From Mycolicibacterium moriokaense (GTDB lineage: Bacteria > Actinomycetota > Actinomycetes > Mycobacteriales > Mycobacteriaceae), in contig NZ_QJJU01000001.1 in assembly GCF_003201655.1 (NCBI RefSeq), positions 248,001-312,000 on the forward strand: a stretch of 64,000 bases of DNA, in the 5' to 3' direction. Below, one piece after another: positions 9,027 to 23,100 of the stretch. A program made the translations under genes and the position numbers. The notes under the pieces are model-generated. The model saw only the letters and a program-made list of their open reading frames with translations. It ran no database searches and was not told the origin of the DNA. Within the stretch, counting starts at the first letter, position 1. Each line of letters begins with the position of its first letter.

Positions 9027-9087
9027 GGAATCGTCGGGCTGATCGGGACCTGCCGCAGGCACGAGCAACAGTCTCGCAGACCTGTGC

Positions 9088-9891
9088 TCATCGGTAGGCG
9101 GTAACGCGGGCGATGATCGCAGGCTTGCCGTCGGCGCCGACCGCTCGGGCCTCTGCGACACCGCTGTTGCGCCCGACCCGCAACGGCGTTCCGACATAAC
9201 GGGATTCAGGACCACTGTGGAACCGGCGCAGGAAGTTGACCCGAAGTGAAGCGGTATGCAACGGCTCATCGCCACGGCCGTCGTTGACCGCAGCGGAGCC
9301 GACCAATTCCAGAGCCATGGCGGATACCCCGCCGTGCACGATGCGCAGGCTGTTGTTCAGCACCGGGTCCGGGTCCTGGACGAGGACCTTGCCCGCACCG
9401 CCGCTCTCGGCGACCCGGACCGCCATCCTGTCGGCGAGCGAACCGGGCGGCAGCGGACCTGTCGGGCCTTCCGGCCATTTGGCGAGATTGCCGGGAGCCT
9501 CGATGTAGAACGAGCGCACCGTGGCGGTCGCGATCACGGCGTCACGGTGGGTGAATTCGCACTGTCCGAGCGCGTTGGAGCCCTTTCGTCCACACGGTCG
9601 GCCCGTCCCGATCACCGGGAGCTCCGGCGCCGAGGCGATCTGCGTCAGCACGTCGGGGGCGAGCTCCAACGACAACTCGCTGCTCACCGTCCACTCGCCG
9701 GGTCCGCGGCGGTGATGGTTGATCAAACCGCCGATGTGGTCCACCAACATCGCCAACGGCGCGACGGTCGGCATACCGGTCAGGGGGTTGGTCATGCCGC
9801 CAGCGGGTGTGGACGCGATGCAGCGCCCAGCGCCCTCCTCGGACGTCACGATGCCGAACCGGCCCAGCGGGGTGTTGAGCGGATGAGACAT
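9088..9891 (-). CDS. double-hotdog acyl-CoA thioesterase-like protein
   Basis: 267 aa from ATG 9891 (MSHPLNTPLGRFGI). Two hotdog-like halves are visible: the first with MLVDHIGGLINHHR, the second with NNSLRIVHGGVSAMALELVGS followed by ASLRVNFLRRFHSG, the PaaI/YbgC thioesterase pattern. It probably hydrolyses an acyl-CoA; substrate unknown. Its promoter region is shared with the divergent copper ATPase and contains the CsoR-like operator. Confidence 0.75.
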   Translation of the reverse strand: MSHPLNTPLGRFGIVTSEEGAGRCIASTPAGGMTNPLTGMPTVAPLAMLVDHIGGLINHHRRGPGEWTVSSELSLELAPDVLTQIASAPELPVIGTGRPCGRKGSNALGQCEFTHRDAVIATATVRSFYIEAPGNLAKWPEGPTGPLPPGSLADRMAVRVAESGGAGKVLVQDPDPVLNNSLRIVHGGVSAMALELVGSAAVNDGRGDEPLHTASLRVNFLRRFHSGPESRYVGTPLRVGRNSGVAEARAVGADGKPAIIARVTAYR

Positions 9892-9923
9892 TGCCAACAA
9901 GCGTGACGGGTGAAGGCCTGGCC

Positions 9924-9944
9924 ATATACCCCTAGGGGGTATAT
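9924..9944. promoter_or_regulatory. CsoR-like copper operator
   Basis: Near-perfect palindrome TATACCCCTAGGGGGTATA just upstream of the copper ATPase start. Inverted ACCCC/GGGGT arms around a TA centre are the pattern bound by Cu(I)-responsive CsoR/RicR repressors in actinobacteria. It also overlaps the most upstream possible start codons (9943, 9946), so repressor binding would directly block expression. No csoR gene is in the window. Confidence 0.75.
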
Positions 9945-9954
9945 GATGTCGCGT

Positions 9955-12015
9955 ATGACCGAGGTCAATCACTCACAGCACCAGACCCACGCCGACCACG
10001 TCGACCATGAGGAGCACGGTCACGCGGGCCACGGCGGCCATGGCGACCACGTCGCGCAGTTCCGCCGGATGTTCTGGACCATGCTCGTGCTGGCGATCCC
10101 GACGGTGGCGCTATCCCCGATGTTCGCGATGATCCTCGGCTACACCGTGCCGGAGTTCGCAGGATCGCAATGGGTCTCACCGCTGCTCGGCACCGCGATG
10201 TACCTCTGGGGTGGCTGGCCGTTCCTCACCGGCGCGATAAGTGAAATCCGTTCCCGCGCACCGGGAATGATGCTGCTGATCGGCCTGGCCATCACGGTCG
10301 CATTCGTCTCGTCGTGGGGCGCCAGCCTTGGCGTGCTGCCGCACAACCTGGACTTCTGGTGGGAGCTCGCGCTGCTGATCGTGATCATGCTGCTCGGCCA
10401 CTGGATCGAGATGCGGTCGCTGGCGCAGACCACGTCGGCGCTTGACTCGCTTGCCGCGCTGCTGCCTGATGAGGCGGAGCGCGTCGTAGGAGAAGGCACC
10501 GAGTTGGTGGCTCCTGCCGACCTGCGGGTCGACGACGTCGTGATCGTCCGGCCCGGCGCCAGCGTGCCTGCCGACGGCGTCATCGTCGACGGTGCCGCCG
10601 AGATCGACGAGTCGATGGTGACCGGTGAATCGCGGGCCGTGCGCCGCGGCGTGGGCGACACGGTGGTCGCGGGCACCGTCGCCACCGATTCGGGGCTGCG
10701 GGTCAAGGTGACGGCGGTTGGCGACGACACCGCGCTGGCAGGCATCCAGCGGTTGGTGACGGAAGCTCAGAACTCCTCGTCACGGGCGCAGCGGCTCGCC
10801 GACAGGGCAGCGGCCTGGCTGTTCTGGTTCGCGCTTGGGTCGGCCGTCGTGACGGCGGTGGTGTGGGGAATTATCGGACAGCCCGAAGAGGCCGTGATCC
10901 GCACCATCACGGTGCTGGTGATCGCCTGCCCGCACGCCCTCGGCCTTGCGATCCCGCTTGTGGTGTCCATCGCCACCGAACGTGCGGCCCGCGGCGGGGT
11001 GCTGATCAAGGATCGACTGGCGCTGGAGAGCATGCGTACGGTCGGCGCGGTGCTCTTCGACAAGACCGGCACGCTGACCAAGGGGGAGCCAACCGTGACG
11101 GCCGTGGCGACTAGAGGCGTCCGCACCGAGGACGAGCTGCTGGCGATCGCGGCGGCCGCCGAATCCGACTCCGAACATCCGCTCGCGAGGGCCATCGTCG
11201 AGGCCGCGCACCGTCGGGGGCTGACGGTGCCAGCGTCGTCGGACTTCACCTCGTCACCGGCCGTCGGCGTGAGCGCGCGAGTCGACGGCAAGACCGTGCG
11301 GGTCGGCGGGCCCCGTCTTCTGGAGGAGGCAGGCAAGGCCGAGCTGCCCGATGCGGGACGCTGGCGCGACGACGGCGCGATCATTCTGCACGTTCTGGTC
11401 GATGGTGCCGTTGCGGGCGCGCTGGGCCTTTCCGACGAGGTCCGCGTGGAATCCCGGCAGGCCGTCGACGCCCTGCACAAACTCGGCATTCAGGTGGTGA
11501 TGATCACAGGCGATGCGCACGCTGTGGCGGAGTCGGTCGCCGCCGAGCTGGGCATTGACCGGGTTTTCGCAGGCGTACGGCCCGAGGACAAGGCCGCGAA
11601 AGTGGCATCGCTGCAGGAAGAGGGGCTGCGGGTGGCGATGGTCGGAGACGGTGTCAACGATGCCCCCGCGTTGGCTCAGGCCGACGTCGGCATCGCGATC
11701 GGTGCCGGCACCGACGTGGCCATCGCCTCGGCGGGCGTGATCCTGGCCAGCTCTGACCCTCGCTCGGTGCTATCGGTGATCCAGCTGTCGAAAGCGTCGT
11801 ACCGCAAGATGAAGCAAAACCTTTGGTGGGCAGCTGGATACAACCTGATTGCGGTGCCGCTGGCCGCCGGAGTGCTTGCGCCGATCGGCTTCGTGATGCC
11901 AATGTCGGTCGGTGCGATCTTGATGTCGATCTCGACGGTGGTGGTGGCGCTGAACGCCCAGCTGCTGCGGCGGCTCGATTTGCGGCCCGAGGCCAGCGTG
12001 GCGGCCATTCTCTAA
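9955..12015 (+). CDS. copper-translocating P1B-type ATPase (CPH/CopB class)
   Basis: 686 aa from ATG 9955; in-frame ATGs at 9943 and 9946 are alternatives. The N terminus is a His-rich stretch (about 12 His in the first 30 residues) in place of an HMA domain. Catalytic features: MVTGESRAVRR actuator loop, membrane motif ACPHALGLA with C325-P-H, DKTGTLTKGEPTV with phosphorylated D369, EHPLARAIV, and GDGVNDAPAL at about 564-573. The CPH motif and His-rich N terminus place it with CopB-like copper exporters rather than CPC-type CopA. The upstream CsoR-like operator supports copper-inducible efflux. Confidence 0.9.
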   Translation: MTEVNHSQHQTHADHVDHEEHGHAGHGGHGDHVAQFRRMFWTMLVLAIPTVALSPMFAMILGYTVPEFAGSQWVSPLLGTAMYLWGGWPFLTGAISEIRSRAPGMMLLIGLAITVAFVSSWGASLGVLPHNLDFWWELALLIVIMLLGHWIEMRSLAQTTSALDSLAALLPDEAERVVGEGTELVAPADLRVDDVVIVRPGASVPADGVIVDGAAEIDESMVTGESRAVRRGVGDTVVAGTVATDSGLRVKVTAVGDDTALAGIQRLVTEAQNSSSRAQRLADRAAAWLFWFALGSAVVTAVVWGIIGQPEEAVIRTITVLVIACPHALGLAIPLVVSIATERAARGGVLIKDRLALESMRTVGAVLFDKTGTLTKGEPTVTAVATRGVRTEDELLAIAAAAESDSEHPLARAIVEAAHRRGLTVPASSDFTSSPAVGVSARVDGKTVRVGGPRLLEEAGKAELPDAGRWRDDGAIILHVLVDGAVAGALGLSDEVRVESRQAVDALHKLGIQVVMITGDAHAVAESVAAELGIDRVFAGVRPEDKAAKVASLQEEGLRVAMVGDGVNDAPALAQADVGIAIGAGTDVAIASAGVILASSDPRSVLSVIQLSKASYRKMKQNLWWAAGYNLIAVPLAAGVLAPIGFVMPMSVGAILMSISTVVVALNAQLLRRLDLRPEASVAAIL

Positions 12016-12430
12016 GAATCTGAGAAGGCTTTTGGCAAACTAGTGTGACGTAGTCGTCCCAGTACACGCGCTCAGATTTGCGATCACAGCAAATATGGTG
12101 GGGGATTTGACGAAGAATGTGATCTACCCCGCACCCGGCCGGACCTGCCCGCGGGTAGTCGAAACATGAACAGTGGCAACGTTATTCGTTCGTTATCGGC
12201 GTATCGATCATCAGGTTTGAGAATCGCCGCGGCGGGTAAAGTTAGGCATGACTAAGTTGGCATGTCAGGCGGTGTTTGTCATATCGTTTTCTCCACTTGT
12301 GGCGAGTGGAAAAAGGGCCGTCGTTCAGTGCTGCACGAAGGCACCTCCATCGCCAAGCCGGCTAATGCCGTCGTCGACGGCTGCCTTGCAGAGACTTCAC
12401 GAAGGCGTGCGGAGAAAAGGGTAGGTGGGA
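12016..12430 (+). promoter_or_regulatory. gene-free leader region upstream of gltB
   Basis: 415 bp without a convincing gene and visibly more AT-rich than its flanks. It holds a perfect inverted repeat ATTTGC-N7-GCAAAT (12076-12094), a direct repeat GTTAT-N6-GTTAT (12181-12196) whose complement has the AC-N9-AC spacing described for mycobacterial GlnR, and a possible 29-codon ORF at 12167-12256. The segment AAAGGGTAGGTGGG before 12431 is the likely gltB ribosome site. Confidence 0.5.
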
Positions 12431-17006
<4,576 letters not shown>

Positions 17007-17014
<8 letters not shown>

Positions 17015-18473
17015 CCCCAAGGGCTTCCTCAAGTACACACAGCGCGAGACCCCACAACGGCGGCCGGTCCCGCTGCGGCTCCGCGACTGGAAAGAGGTCT
17101 ACGAGGACTTCTCTCACGAGACGCTGCGTGAGCAGGCGGCGCGGTGCATGGACTGCGGTATCCCGTTCTGCCACAACGGGTGTCCGCTCGGCAACCTGAT
17201 TCCCGAGTGGAACGACCTGGTGCGCAGCGACCGTTGGCGTGACGCCATCGAACGGTTGCACGCCACCAACAACTTCCCTGAGTTCACCGGTCGGCTGTGC
17301 CCTGCACCATGTGAGGGCTCGTGCGTCCTCGGCATCAACCAGGACCCTGTGACCATCAAGCAGGTCGAAGTCGAGATCATCGACAACGCCTTCGATGAGG
17401 GCTGGGTCGTCCCGTTGCCGCCCGAGAAGCTGACCGGCAAGACGGTCGCCGTCGTCGGATCGGGCCCCGCCGGGCTTGCGGCCGCCCAGCAGCTGACCCG
17501 TGCCGGGCACACGGTGACCGTGTTCGAGCGCGATGACCGCATCGGCGGCCTGCTGCGCTACGGCATCCCCGAATTCAAGATGGAGAAGCGCCACATCGAC
17601 CGGCGGCTGGAGCAGATGGAGGCGGAGGGCACCGTCTTCCGTGCCGGCGTCAACGTCGGCGTCGACATCACCGCCGCAGAGCTTCGCTCCGAGTTCGACG
17701 CGGTGGTGCTGGCCGGCGGCGCGACGGCGTCGCGCGATCTGCCCGCTCCCGGCCGCGAGCTCGACGGCATCCACCAGGCGATGGAGTTCCTGCCGTGGGC
17801 CAACCGCGTGCAGAACGGCGATCCGGTGGTCGACGACGACGGCCTGCCGCCGATCCACGCCAAGGACAAGAAGGTGATCATCATCGGCGGTGGCGACACC
17901 GGAGCCGACTGCCTCGGCACCGTGCACCGGCAGGGCGCGGCGAGCGTGCACCAGTTCGAGATCATGCCCCGCCCGCCGGAGAGCCGCGCTGATTCGACGC
18001 CGTGGCCGGTCTACCCGCTGATGTTCCGCGTGTCCGCGGCGCACGAGGAAGGCGGCGAGCGCGTCTACTCGGTCAACACCGAGGAGTTCACCGGCAGCGA
18101 CGGGCGCGTCACCGGGCTGCGCGGTCACGAGGTCGCTATGAACGCGGGCAAGTTCGAAAAGGTGGAGGGCACCGACTTCGAGTTGGAAGCCGACCTTGTG
18201 CTGCTGGCGATGGGCTTCGTCGGCCCCGAGCGCGAAGGTCTGCTGACCGACCTCGGCGTTGAGATCACGGACCGCGGCAACGTGGCACGCGATGCGGACT
18301 TCGCCACCACGGTGTCCGGTGTATTCGTCGCCGGTGACATGGGCCGCGGGCAGTCGCTGATCGTGTGGGCTATCGCCGAGGGCCGCGCCGCCGCGGCGGG
18401 CGTCGACCGTTACCTGATGGGCCAGACCGCGCTTCCTGCGCCGATCAAGCCCACTGCCGTACCGCAGCGCTGA
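17007..18473 (+). CDS. gltD: glutamate synthase, small (beta) subunit
   Basis: 488 aa, overlapping gltB by 8 bp and so translationally coupled. The N-terminal cysteine set ([16 protein letters not shown], then [11 protein letters not shown]) binds 4Fe-4S clusters. Two nucleotide-binding motifs follow: [15 protein letters not shown] for FAD (about 148-162) and [13 protein letters not shown] for NADPH (about 290-302). It passes electrons from NADPH to GltB. Confidence 0.96.
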
Positions 18474-18554
18474 ACCTGTGCAGTAGGTCGCAAACAGCCG
18501 CGACACGCCGCGGAATCAGTGGCTTTTGCGTCGGGTCGCGAGACAGTAGTCCCG

Positions 18555-19373
18555 ATGACTGGCCGCAAACCGATTACCCACGCCGGGACCGAGCTGAACC
18601 GGCGGCACTTCCTTGCGGGCCTGTCCGTGGCAACCCTTGCCGGTGTTGGCTTCGCTCGGTGGACCGTTGGTGTGCAACCTCGCGTCGCCGCGGCGGCAAC
18701 GGAACCCGTCGGACCGCCGACGGTGCTCGCTGCGCGGATGCCGCTGCCCGGCGGCGGTTCGCTCTCCAGCATCCCTGGCGACGGCAACCTGCTGGCGCTG
18801 ACCCTCGACGACGGCGTCAACACCGACGTGGTGCGGGCCTACACGCAGTTCGCCAAGGACACCGGTATCCGGCTGACATACTTTGTGAACGGTAGGTATG
18901 CGTCGTGGACTGACAACCGCGACCTGCTTCGGCCGCTGGTTGAGTCAGGCCAGATTCAGCTGGGCAACCACACATGGTCGCATCCGGACCTGGCCACACT
19001 GCCCAAAGACCAAGTGGCTGACCAACTTCGGCACAACCACCAATTCCTGATGAAAAATTTTGGCGTCGACGCGCGACCGTACTTTCGGCCGCCGTACGGC
19101 AGCCACAATCCCGTTGTCGATGGCGTTGCCGCCGACCTCGGCTACGCGGTGCCGACGATGTGGCTCGGCTCGCTTGGCGACGAGGTGGTCATACCCGAAG
19201 GCGAAATCGTCAAGATGGCCGACAAGTACTTCAACCCGCAGGCCATCGTGATCGGTCACCTCAACCACCTGCCGGTCACGCACGTCTACGACCAATTGGC
19301 CGACGTGATCCGCTCGCGCAATCTGCAAACCGTGACGCTCAACGACGTGTTCAACAAGCCCGCGCAGGTGTAA
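18555..19373 (+). CDS. Tat-exported polysaccharide deacetylase (CE4)
   Basis: 272 aa from ATG 18555. The N terminus has a twin-arginine signal (LNRRHFLAGLSVATLAGVGFA, about 14-33 for the core). The NodB/CE4 domain carries motif 1 LTLDDGVN, motif 2 HTWSHPDL with the metal-binding HxxxH, and motif 3 RPPYGSHN. It likely removes acetyl groups from a cell-envelope polysaccharide or peptidoglycan outside the membrane. The start follows gltD by 81 bp. Confidence 0.85.
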   Translation: MTGRKPITHAGTELNRRHFLAGLSVATLAGVGFARWTVGVQPRVAAAATEPVGPPTVLAARMPLPGGGSLSSIPGDGNLLALTLDDGVNTDVVRAYTQFAKDTGIRLTYFVNGRYASWTDNRDLLRPLVESGQIQLGNHTWSHPDLATLPKDQVADQLRHNHQFLMKNFGVDARPYFRPPYGSHNPVVDGVAADLGYAVPTMWLGSLGDEVVIPEGEIVKMADKYFNPQAIVIGHLNHLPVTHVYDQLADVIRSRNLQTVTLNDVFNKPAQV

Positions 19374-19552
19374 CGCACCCTCACTACGAGCCTTGCTGTG
19401 AGACACCTCAGAAACCACACAGGACACATAGAAAACATCAGATGATTGTCCGGCGCGCCTATTTGAGTTTGCCAGATGATGAGTATCTAATGACTTGGTG
19501 AGGGCACTGCGGTAATGTGGGCCCCCGGTTCAGCTATTGCTATGTCGCAGGA

Positions 19553-19702
19553 GTGAGCACCGTGCACCACAACCCGCTATATCGGTCCCGGGTCAGTCGA
19601 ATCGCCTGGTTATGGTTCCGTCACCCGGTCAAGAGCCGTGAATTCCCTGCAAGAGCCGAGCGACTGATCACGGCCGACGAGCTAGTTCGTTTCGGCGTCT
19701 AG
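19553..19702 (+). CDS. small basic hypothetical protein
   Basis: 49 aa from GTG with a GCAGGAG-like site directly upstream. The product is basic, Arg- and Trp-containing (RIAWLWFRHPVKSREF) and ends with an acidic-aliphatic tail (ITADELVRFGV), a non-random pattern. No domain is recognised. Third-position GC is lower than in neighbours, so it may be short, young or not a gene. Confidence 0.45.
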   Translation: MSTVHHNPLYRSRVSRIAWLWFRHPVKSREFPARAERLITADELVRFGV

Positions 19703-19781
19703 CAAATCCGAACCAGGCCGCATACGCCGACCGGACGGCCTGTGATCAGGCGTTTGCCTAACTGTCATATTTTCGTTATCG

Positions 19782-20663
19782 TCAGTTATCTTTGCTGGTG
19801 AGCAGCCCGGAGTCCCTGATCGCCTCGGCAAGCGGCTCAAGCACGGCGGGCGTATGCGGTGTCGGCAGGTACACGATCGCCAGATCCAAGCCCTCCTTGC
19901 CTAGTGCGGCGGCTTCCTCGATCGCGTGGCCGTAGTCCAGCGGCTTGCCGTGTTCAAGGTGGTTGTCGCTCAGCCGGATGTGCGAGGACAGCATGATCTC
20001 CTTCGGATCCCGACCGATATCCGCGCAATGTGACGCGAGAACATCGCGCTTCCTTGCGAATTCTTCTGGCGAGCCGCCGACGAAGTTCCAGTGCTGGGCG
20101 TACTTCGCCGTGATGCGCAGCGTTCGCTTCTCACCGCTGCCTCCGATGCAGATCGGCGGGTGCGGCTTCTGCGGACCCTTCGGCTCGTTGCGGGCGTCCT
20201 TGAGCTGATAGAACTTGCCGTCGAAGGTCGTGGTGTCCTTGCTCAACAGGCTGGTGAGCACCTCGCATGCTTCCTCGAAGCGGTCGAAGCGCTCCTTGAT
20301 GCTGCCGAGCTCGATGCCGTAAGCCCCTGACTCCTCCTCGTTCCAGCCGGCGCCGATGCCCAGCTCGAGCCTGCCGTTGGAGATGATGTCCAGCGCCGCA
20401 GCCATGTTCGCGAGCACCGCGGGGTGGCGATAGTGAATACCGGTGACGAGGGTGCCCAGCCGCAGCCGCTTGGTGGCCTGTGCCAGCGCAGTGAGCGTCG
20501 TCCAGCCCTCCAGGCATGGCCCGGTGGGGTCGGTGAAGATCGGATAGAAGTGATCGAAGGTCCAGCCGGACTCGAAGACGTCGATATCGTCGGCCGCCTG
20601 CCAGACGGCCAGCATGTCGGACCAGGTGGTGTTCTGCGGGGATGTTTTGAAAGCGAATCTCAC
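19782..20663 (-). CDS. LLM-class F420-dependent oxidoreductase
   Basis: 293 aa from GTG 20663; the longer frame upstream is not protein-like. The luciferase-like (bacterial LLM) TIM-barrel pattern is present: the DHFYPIF segment, TKRLRLGTLVTGIHYRHP, LDIISNGRLELGIGAGWNEEE and PICIGGSGEKRTLRI. This subgroup uses coenzyme F420 in actinobacteria. The substrate is unknown. Confidence 0.85.
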   Translation of the reverse strand: MRFAFKTSPQNTTWSDMLAVWQAADDIDVFESGWTFDHFYPIFTDPTGPCLEGWTTLTALAQATKRLRLGTLVTGIHYRHPAVLANMAAALDIISNGRLELGIGAGWNEEESGAYGIELGSIKERFDRFEEACEVLTSLLSKDTTTFDGKFYQLKDARNEPKGPQKPHPPICIGGSGEKRTLRITAKYAQHWNFVGGSPEEFARKRDVLASHCADIGRDPKEIMLSSHIRLSDNHLEHGKPLDYGHAIEEAAALGKEGLDLAIVYLPTPHTPAVLEPLAEAIRDSGLLTSKDN

Positions 20664-20839
20664 AACTTCGCAAACTAGTCGCACACGCTGATTAATTCCT
20701 GGTGCCGGACAGGTCAGTACCCACATGACAAATTTTGACCCCTGCCGTGGCCATCGCCGATGACGCATCGACGCTGGACAGGATCGTTGCCCTGAGTGGA
20801 CGCGGCCCGGCACGGCGTGCGTAGCGGCAGACTGGAGGC

Positions 20840-21844
20840 ATGGACCCGGTAGTCGCACTGCGCCAGATTGCCTACTACAAGGACCGGGCGCGAGAAGACC
20901 CGCGGCGGGTGATGGCCTACCGCAACGCGGCCGACATCGTCGAGGGACTCTCAGAGGCCGACCGGGAGCGGCACGGAGCGGCCAACAGCTGGCAATCGCT
21001 GCCAGGCATCGGACCCAAGACCGCGAAAGTGATCGCCCAGGCGTGGGCAGGCCGCGAGCCGGATGCCCTCGCCGAATTGCGCTCGGCAGCGAAGGATCTC
21101 GGCGGCGGTGACATCCGCGCCGCGCTGCGCGGTGACCTGCACGTGCACTCGAACTGGTCGGACGGGTCGGCGCCTATCGGCGAGATGATGTTTGCTGCAA
21201 AGGAATTGGGCCACGAGTACTGCGCATTGACGGACCACTCTCCGCGACTCAAGGTCGCGAACGGGCTGTCTCCCGAGCGGCTGCGCAAACAACTCGACGT
21301 TATCGACGAACTGCGCGAAACCGTGGCGCCGATGCGAATCCTCACCGGCATCGAGGTAGACATCCTCGAGGATGGATCCTTGGATCAGGAACCCGAGCTG
21401 CTCGAGCGTCTCGACGTGGTGGTGGCCAGTGTGCATTCCAAGCTGTCGATGGATGCCCCGTCGATGACCCGGCGAATGATCAAGGCGGTGACCAATCCGC
21501 ACGCCGATGTGCTTGGGCACTGCACGGGCAGGCTCGTGACAGGGGGCCGCGGCATCCGACCCGAGTCGAAATTCGACGCGGAGAAGGTGTTCACTGCGTG
21601 CCGCGACAACGGCACCGCGGTGGAGATCAACTCCCGCCCAGAACGCCGGGACCCGCCGACCCGCCTGCTGAACCTCGCGCTGGAGGTCGGCTGCTTGTTC
21701 TCCATCGACACCGACTCCCACGCGCCCGGCCAGTTGGAGTTTCTCGGCTATGGTGCCCAGCGAGCGCTGGACGCCGGTGTGCCGGTAGAGCGGATCGTCA
21801 ACACCTGGCCCGCCGACAGGCTGCTCGAGTGGACGGCTTCCTAG
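20840..21844 (+). CDS. PHP-domain phosphoesterase with N-terminal HhH
   Basis: 334 aa. An N-terminal PolX-like helix-hairpin-helix region (SWQSLPGIGPKTAKVIAQA, about 50-68) precedes a PHP domain with the metal motifs GDLHVHSNWSDG, ALTDHSPRL, GIEVDI, SVHSK, HCTGR and the late DTDSHAPG. It resembles the C-terminal half of PolX polymerases without the polymerase domain, so a DNA 3' phosphoesterase or exonuclease role is plausible but unproven. The 3' end overlaps the convergent dinB by 4 bp. Confidence 0.82.
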   Translation: MDPVVALRQIAYYKDRAREDPRRVMAYRNAADIVEGLSEADRERHGAANSWQSLPGIGPKTAKVIAQAWAGREPDALAELRSAAKDLGGGDIRAALRGDLHVHSNWSDGSAPIGEMMFAAKELGHEYCALTDHSPRLKVANGLSPERLRKQLDVIDELRETVAPMRILTGIEVDILEDGSLDQEPELLERLDVVVASVHSKLSMDAPSMTRRMIKAVTNPHADVLGHCTGRLVTGGRGIRPESKFDAEKVFTACRDNGTAVEINSRPERRDPPTRLLNLALEVGCLFSIDTDSHAPGQLEFLGYGAQRALDAGVPVERIVNTWPADRLLEWTAS

Positions 21845-23100
21845 TCCGGCAGGTGCGGCATCTCGAGGCCGGGATCGCGGCCCAGTAGCACTCCGCGGGT
21901 GAGTGAGGCGTTGCCGTAGCGCTGACGCACCATGTCGACGGCCTGATCGATCGCGACAGTGTCCGCGGCGGAGCCGCCCGGCCGGCGACATAGGGCCACG
22001 TTCTCGAACGGCAGCTCCAGCTGCTGCGCGCCCTCCCTGTCGATGTTGGACACCGCGAACCCGACAAGAGTCAGGCCACGCTCGGCGATCAGGGGAGCGG
22101 CCGCCATTACGAGGCCGCGCGCCGTGTCGAGGATCGCGTCTGTCGATGCCGTCGCCCGCGGCATCGTGTGTGAACGGGTGGCCCGGCCGAAGTCGTCAAA
22201 CCGCAACCGCAGCACCACCGTTCGGCCCGTTCGGCCCGCCGTGCGCATCCGCCGGGTGATCCTGTCCACGAGGTTGATGACGACGGCGTCGACCTCCGCC
22301 GCCGACATCGTGTTGCCCGCCCGCCCCAACGCCCGTTGGGCACCGACGGAGCGACGCCGCACGCCCGTCACTACTCGGCGTCGATCGATGTTGCGGGACA
22401 ACGCAAATAGCTGACGGCCCATCGCCCCACCGACCATCGACCCGAGCGTGGATTCGCTGAGCTCGGCGACATCGGCGACTGTCTCGATGCCGTGCGCGTG
22501 CAGCTTCTCGGCCGTCTTCACGCCGACTCCCCAGAGCCGGCGTATCGGCAGCGGATGCAGGAACGCGAGTTCACGGTCCGGCGGCACCAGCAGCAGGCCG
22601 TCGGGCTTGGCCTCCTGGCTGGCCACCTTGGCCAGGAACTTGGTGCGTGCGATGCCGACAGTGATGGGCAGGCCGACGCGATCGCGGACCCGCGCGCGCA
22701 GCCGGGCGCCGATCTCCACAGGGGTGCCTGACACCCGCCACAGGCCGGATACGTCGATGAACGCCTCGTCCACCGACAGCGGCTCCACTACTGGCGAGGT
22801 GTCGTGGAACACCTCGAACACCGCGTCGCTGGCCTGTGAGTACGCCGACATCCGCGGCGGAACCACGACCGCGTGCGGACACAGCTGGCGGGCCTGGCGT
22901 CCGCCCATCGCGGTCTTCACCCCGTAAGCCTTGGCCTCATAGCTGGCGGCAAGTACGACACCGCCGCCGACGATCACCGGCCTGCCGCGGAGCGCGGGGT
23001 CGTCACGCTGCTCGACCGATGCGTAGAACGAGTCGAGGTCAGCGTGCAGGATGGTGGCGCCCGACGGCCGAGCCGTCGATCGAACCCGGGACACGAACAT
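21841..23100 (-). CDS. dinB: DNA polymerase IV, Y family (DinB)
   Basis: 419 aa from ATG 23100; an in-frame GTG at 23094 is an alternative. Y-family signatures are LHADLDSFYASVEQ with catalytic Asp residues, the steric-gate region, SYEAKAYGVKTAM, PLSVDEAFIDVS and GIARTKFLAKVAS, then the thumb HhH LWGVGVKTAEKL and a little-finger domain. QLELPF near the C terminus is a beta-clamp-binding motif. It differs from my recollection of M. tuberculosis DinX and DinP and looks like the third type (DinB3) of fast growers. A consensus SOS box overlaps its start. Confidence 0.9.
   Translation of the reverse strand: MFVSRVRSTARPSGATILHADLDSFYASVEQRDDPALRGRPVIVGGGVVLAASYEAKAYGVKTAMGGRQARQLCPHAVVVPPRMSAYSQASDAVFEVFHDTSPVVEPLSVDEAFIDVSGLWRVSGTPVEIGARLRARVRDRVGLPITVGIARTKFLAKVASQEAKPDGLLLVPPDRELAFLHPLPIRRLWGVGVKTAEKLHAHGIETVADVAELSESTLGSMVGGAMGRQLFALSRNIDRRRVVTGVRRRSVGAQRALGRAGNTMSAAEVDAVVINLVDRITRRMRTAGRTGRTVVLRLRFDDFGRATRSHTMPRATASTDAILDTARGLVMAAAPLIAERGLTLVGFAVSNIDREGAQQLELPFENVALCRRPGGSAADTVAIDQAVDMVRQRYGNASLTRGVLLGRDPGLEMPHLPD

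Noticed and set aside
12167..12256. 29-codon ORF in the gltB leader
   Set aside because: Short, weak ribosome site and no run of regulatory codons; treated as leader sequence only.
19500..19550. possible tRNA-like segment upstream of the small basic ORF
   Set aside because: A GTTCAG stretch resembles a T-loop, but no cloverleaf arms can be paired around it.
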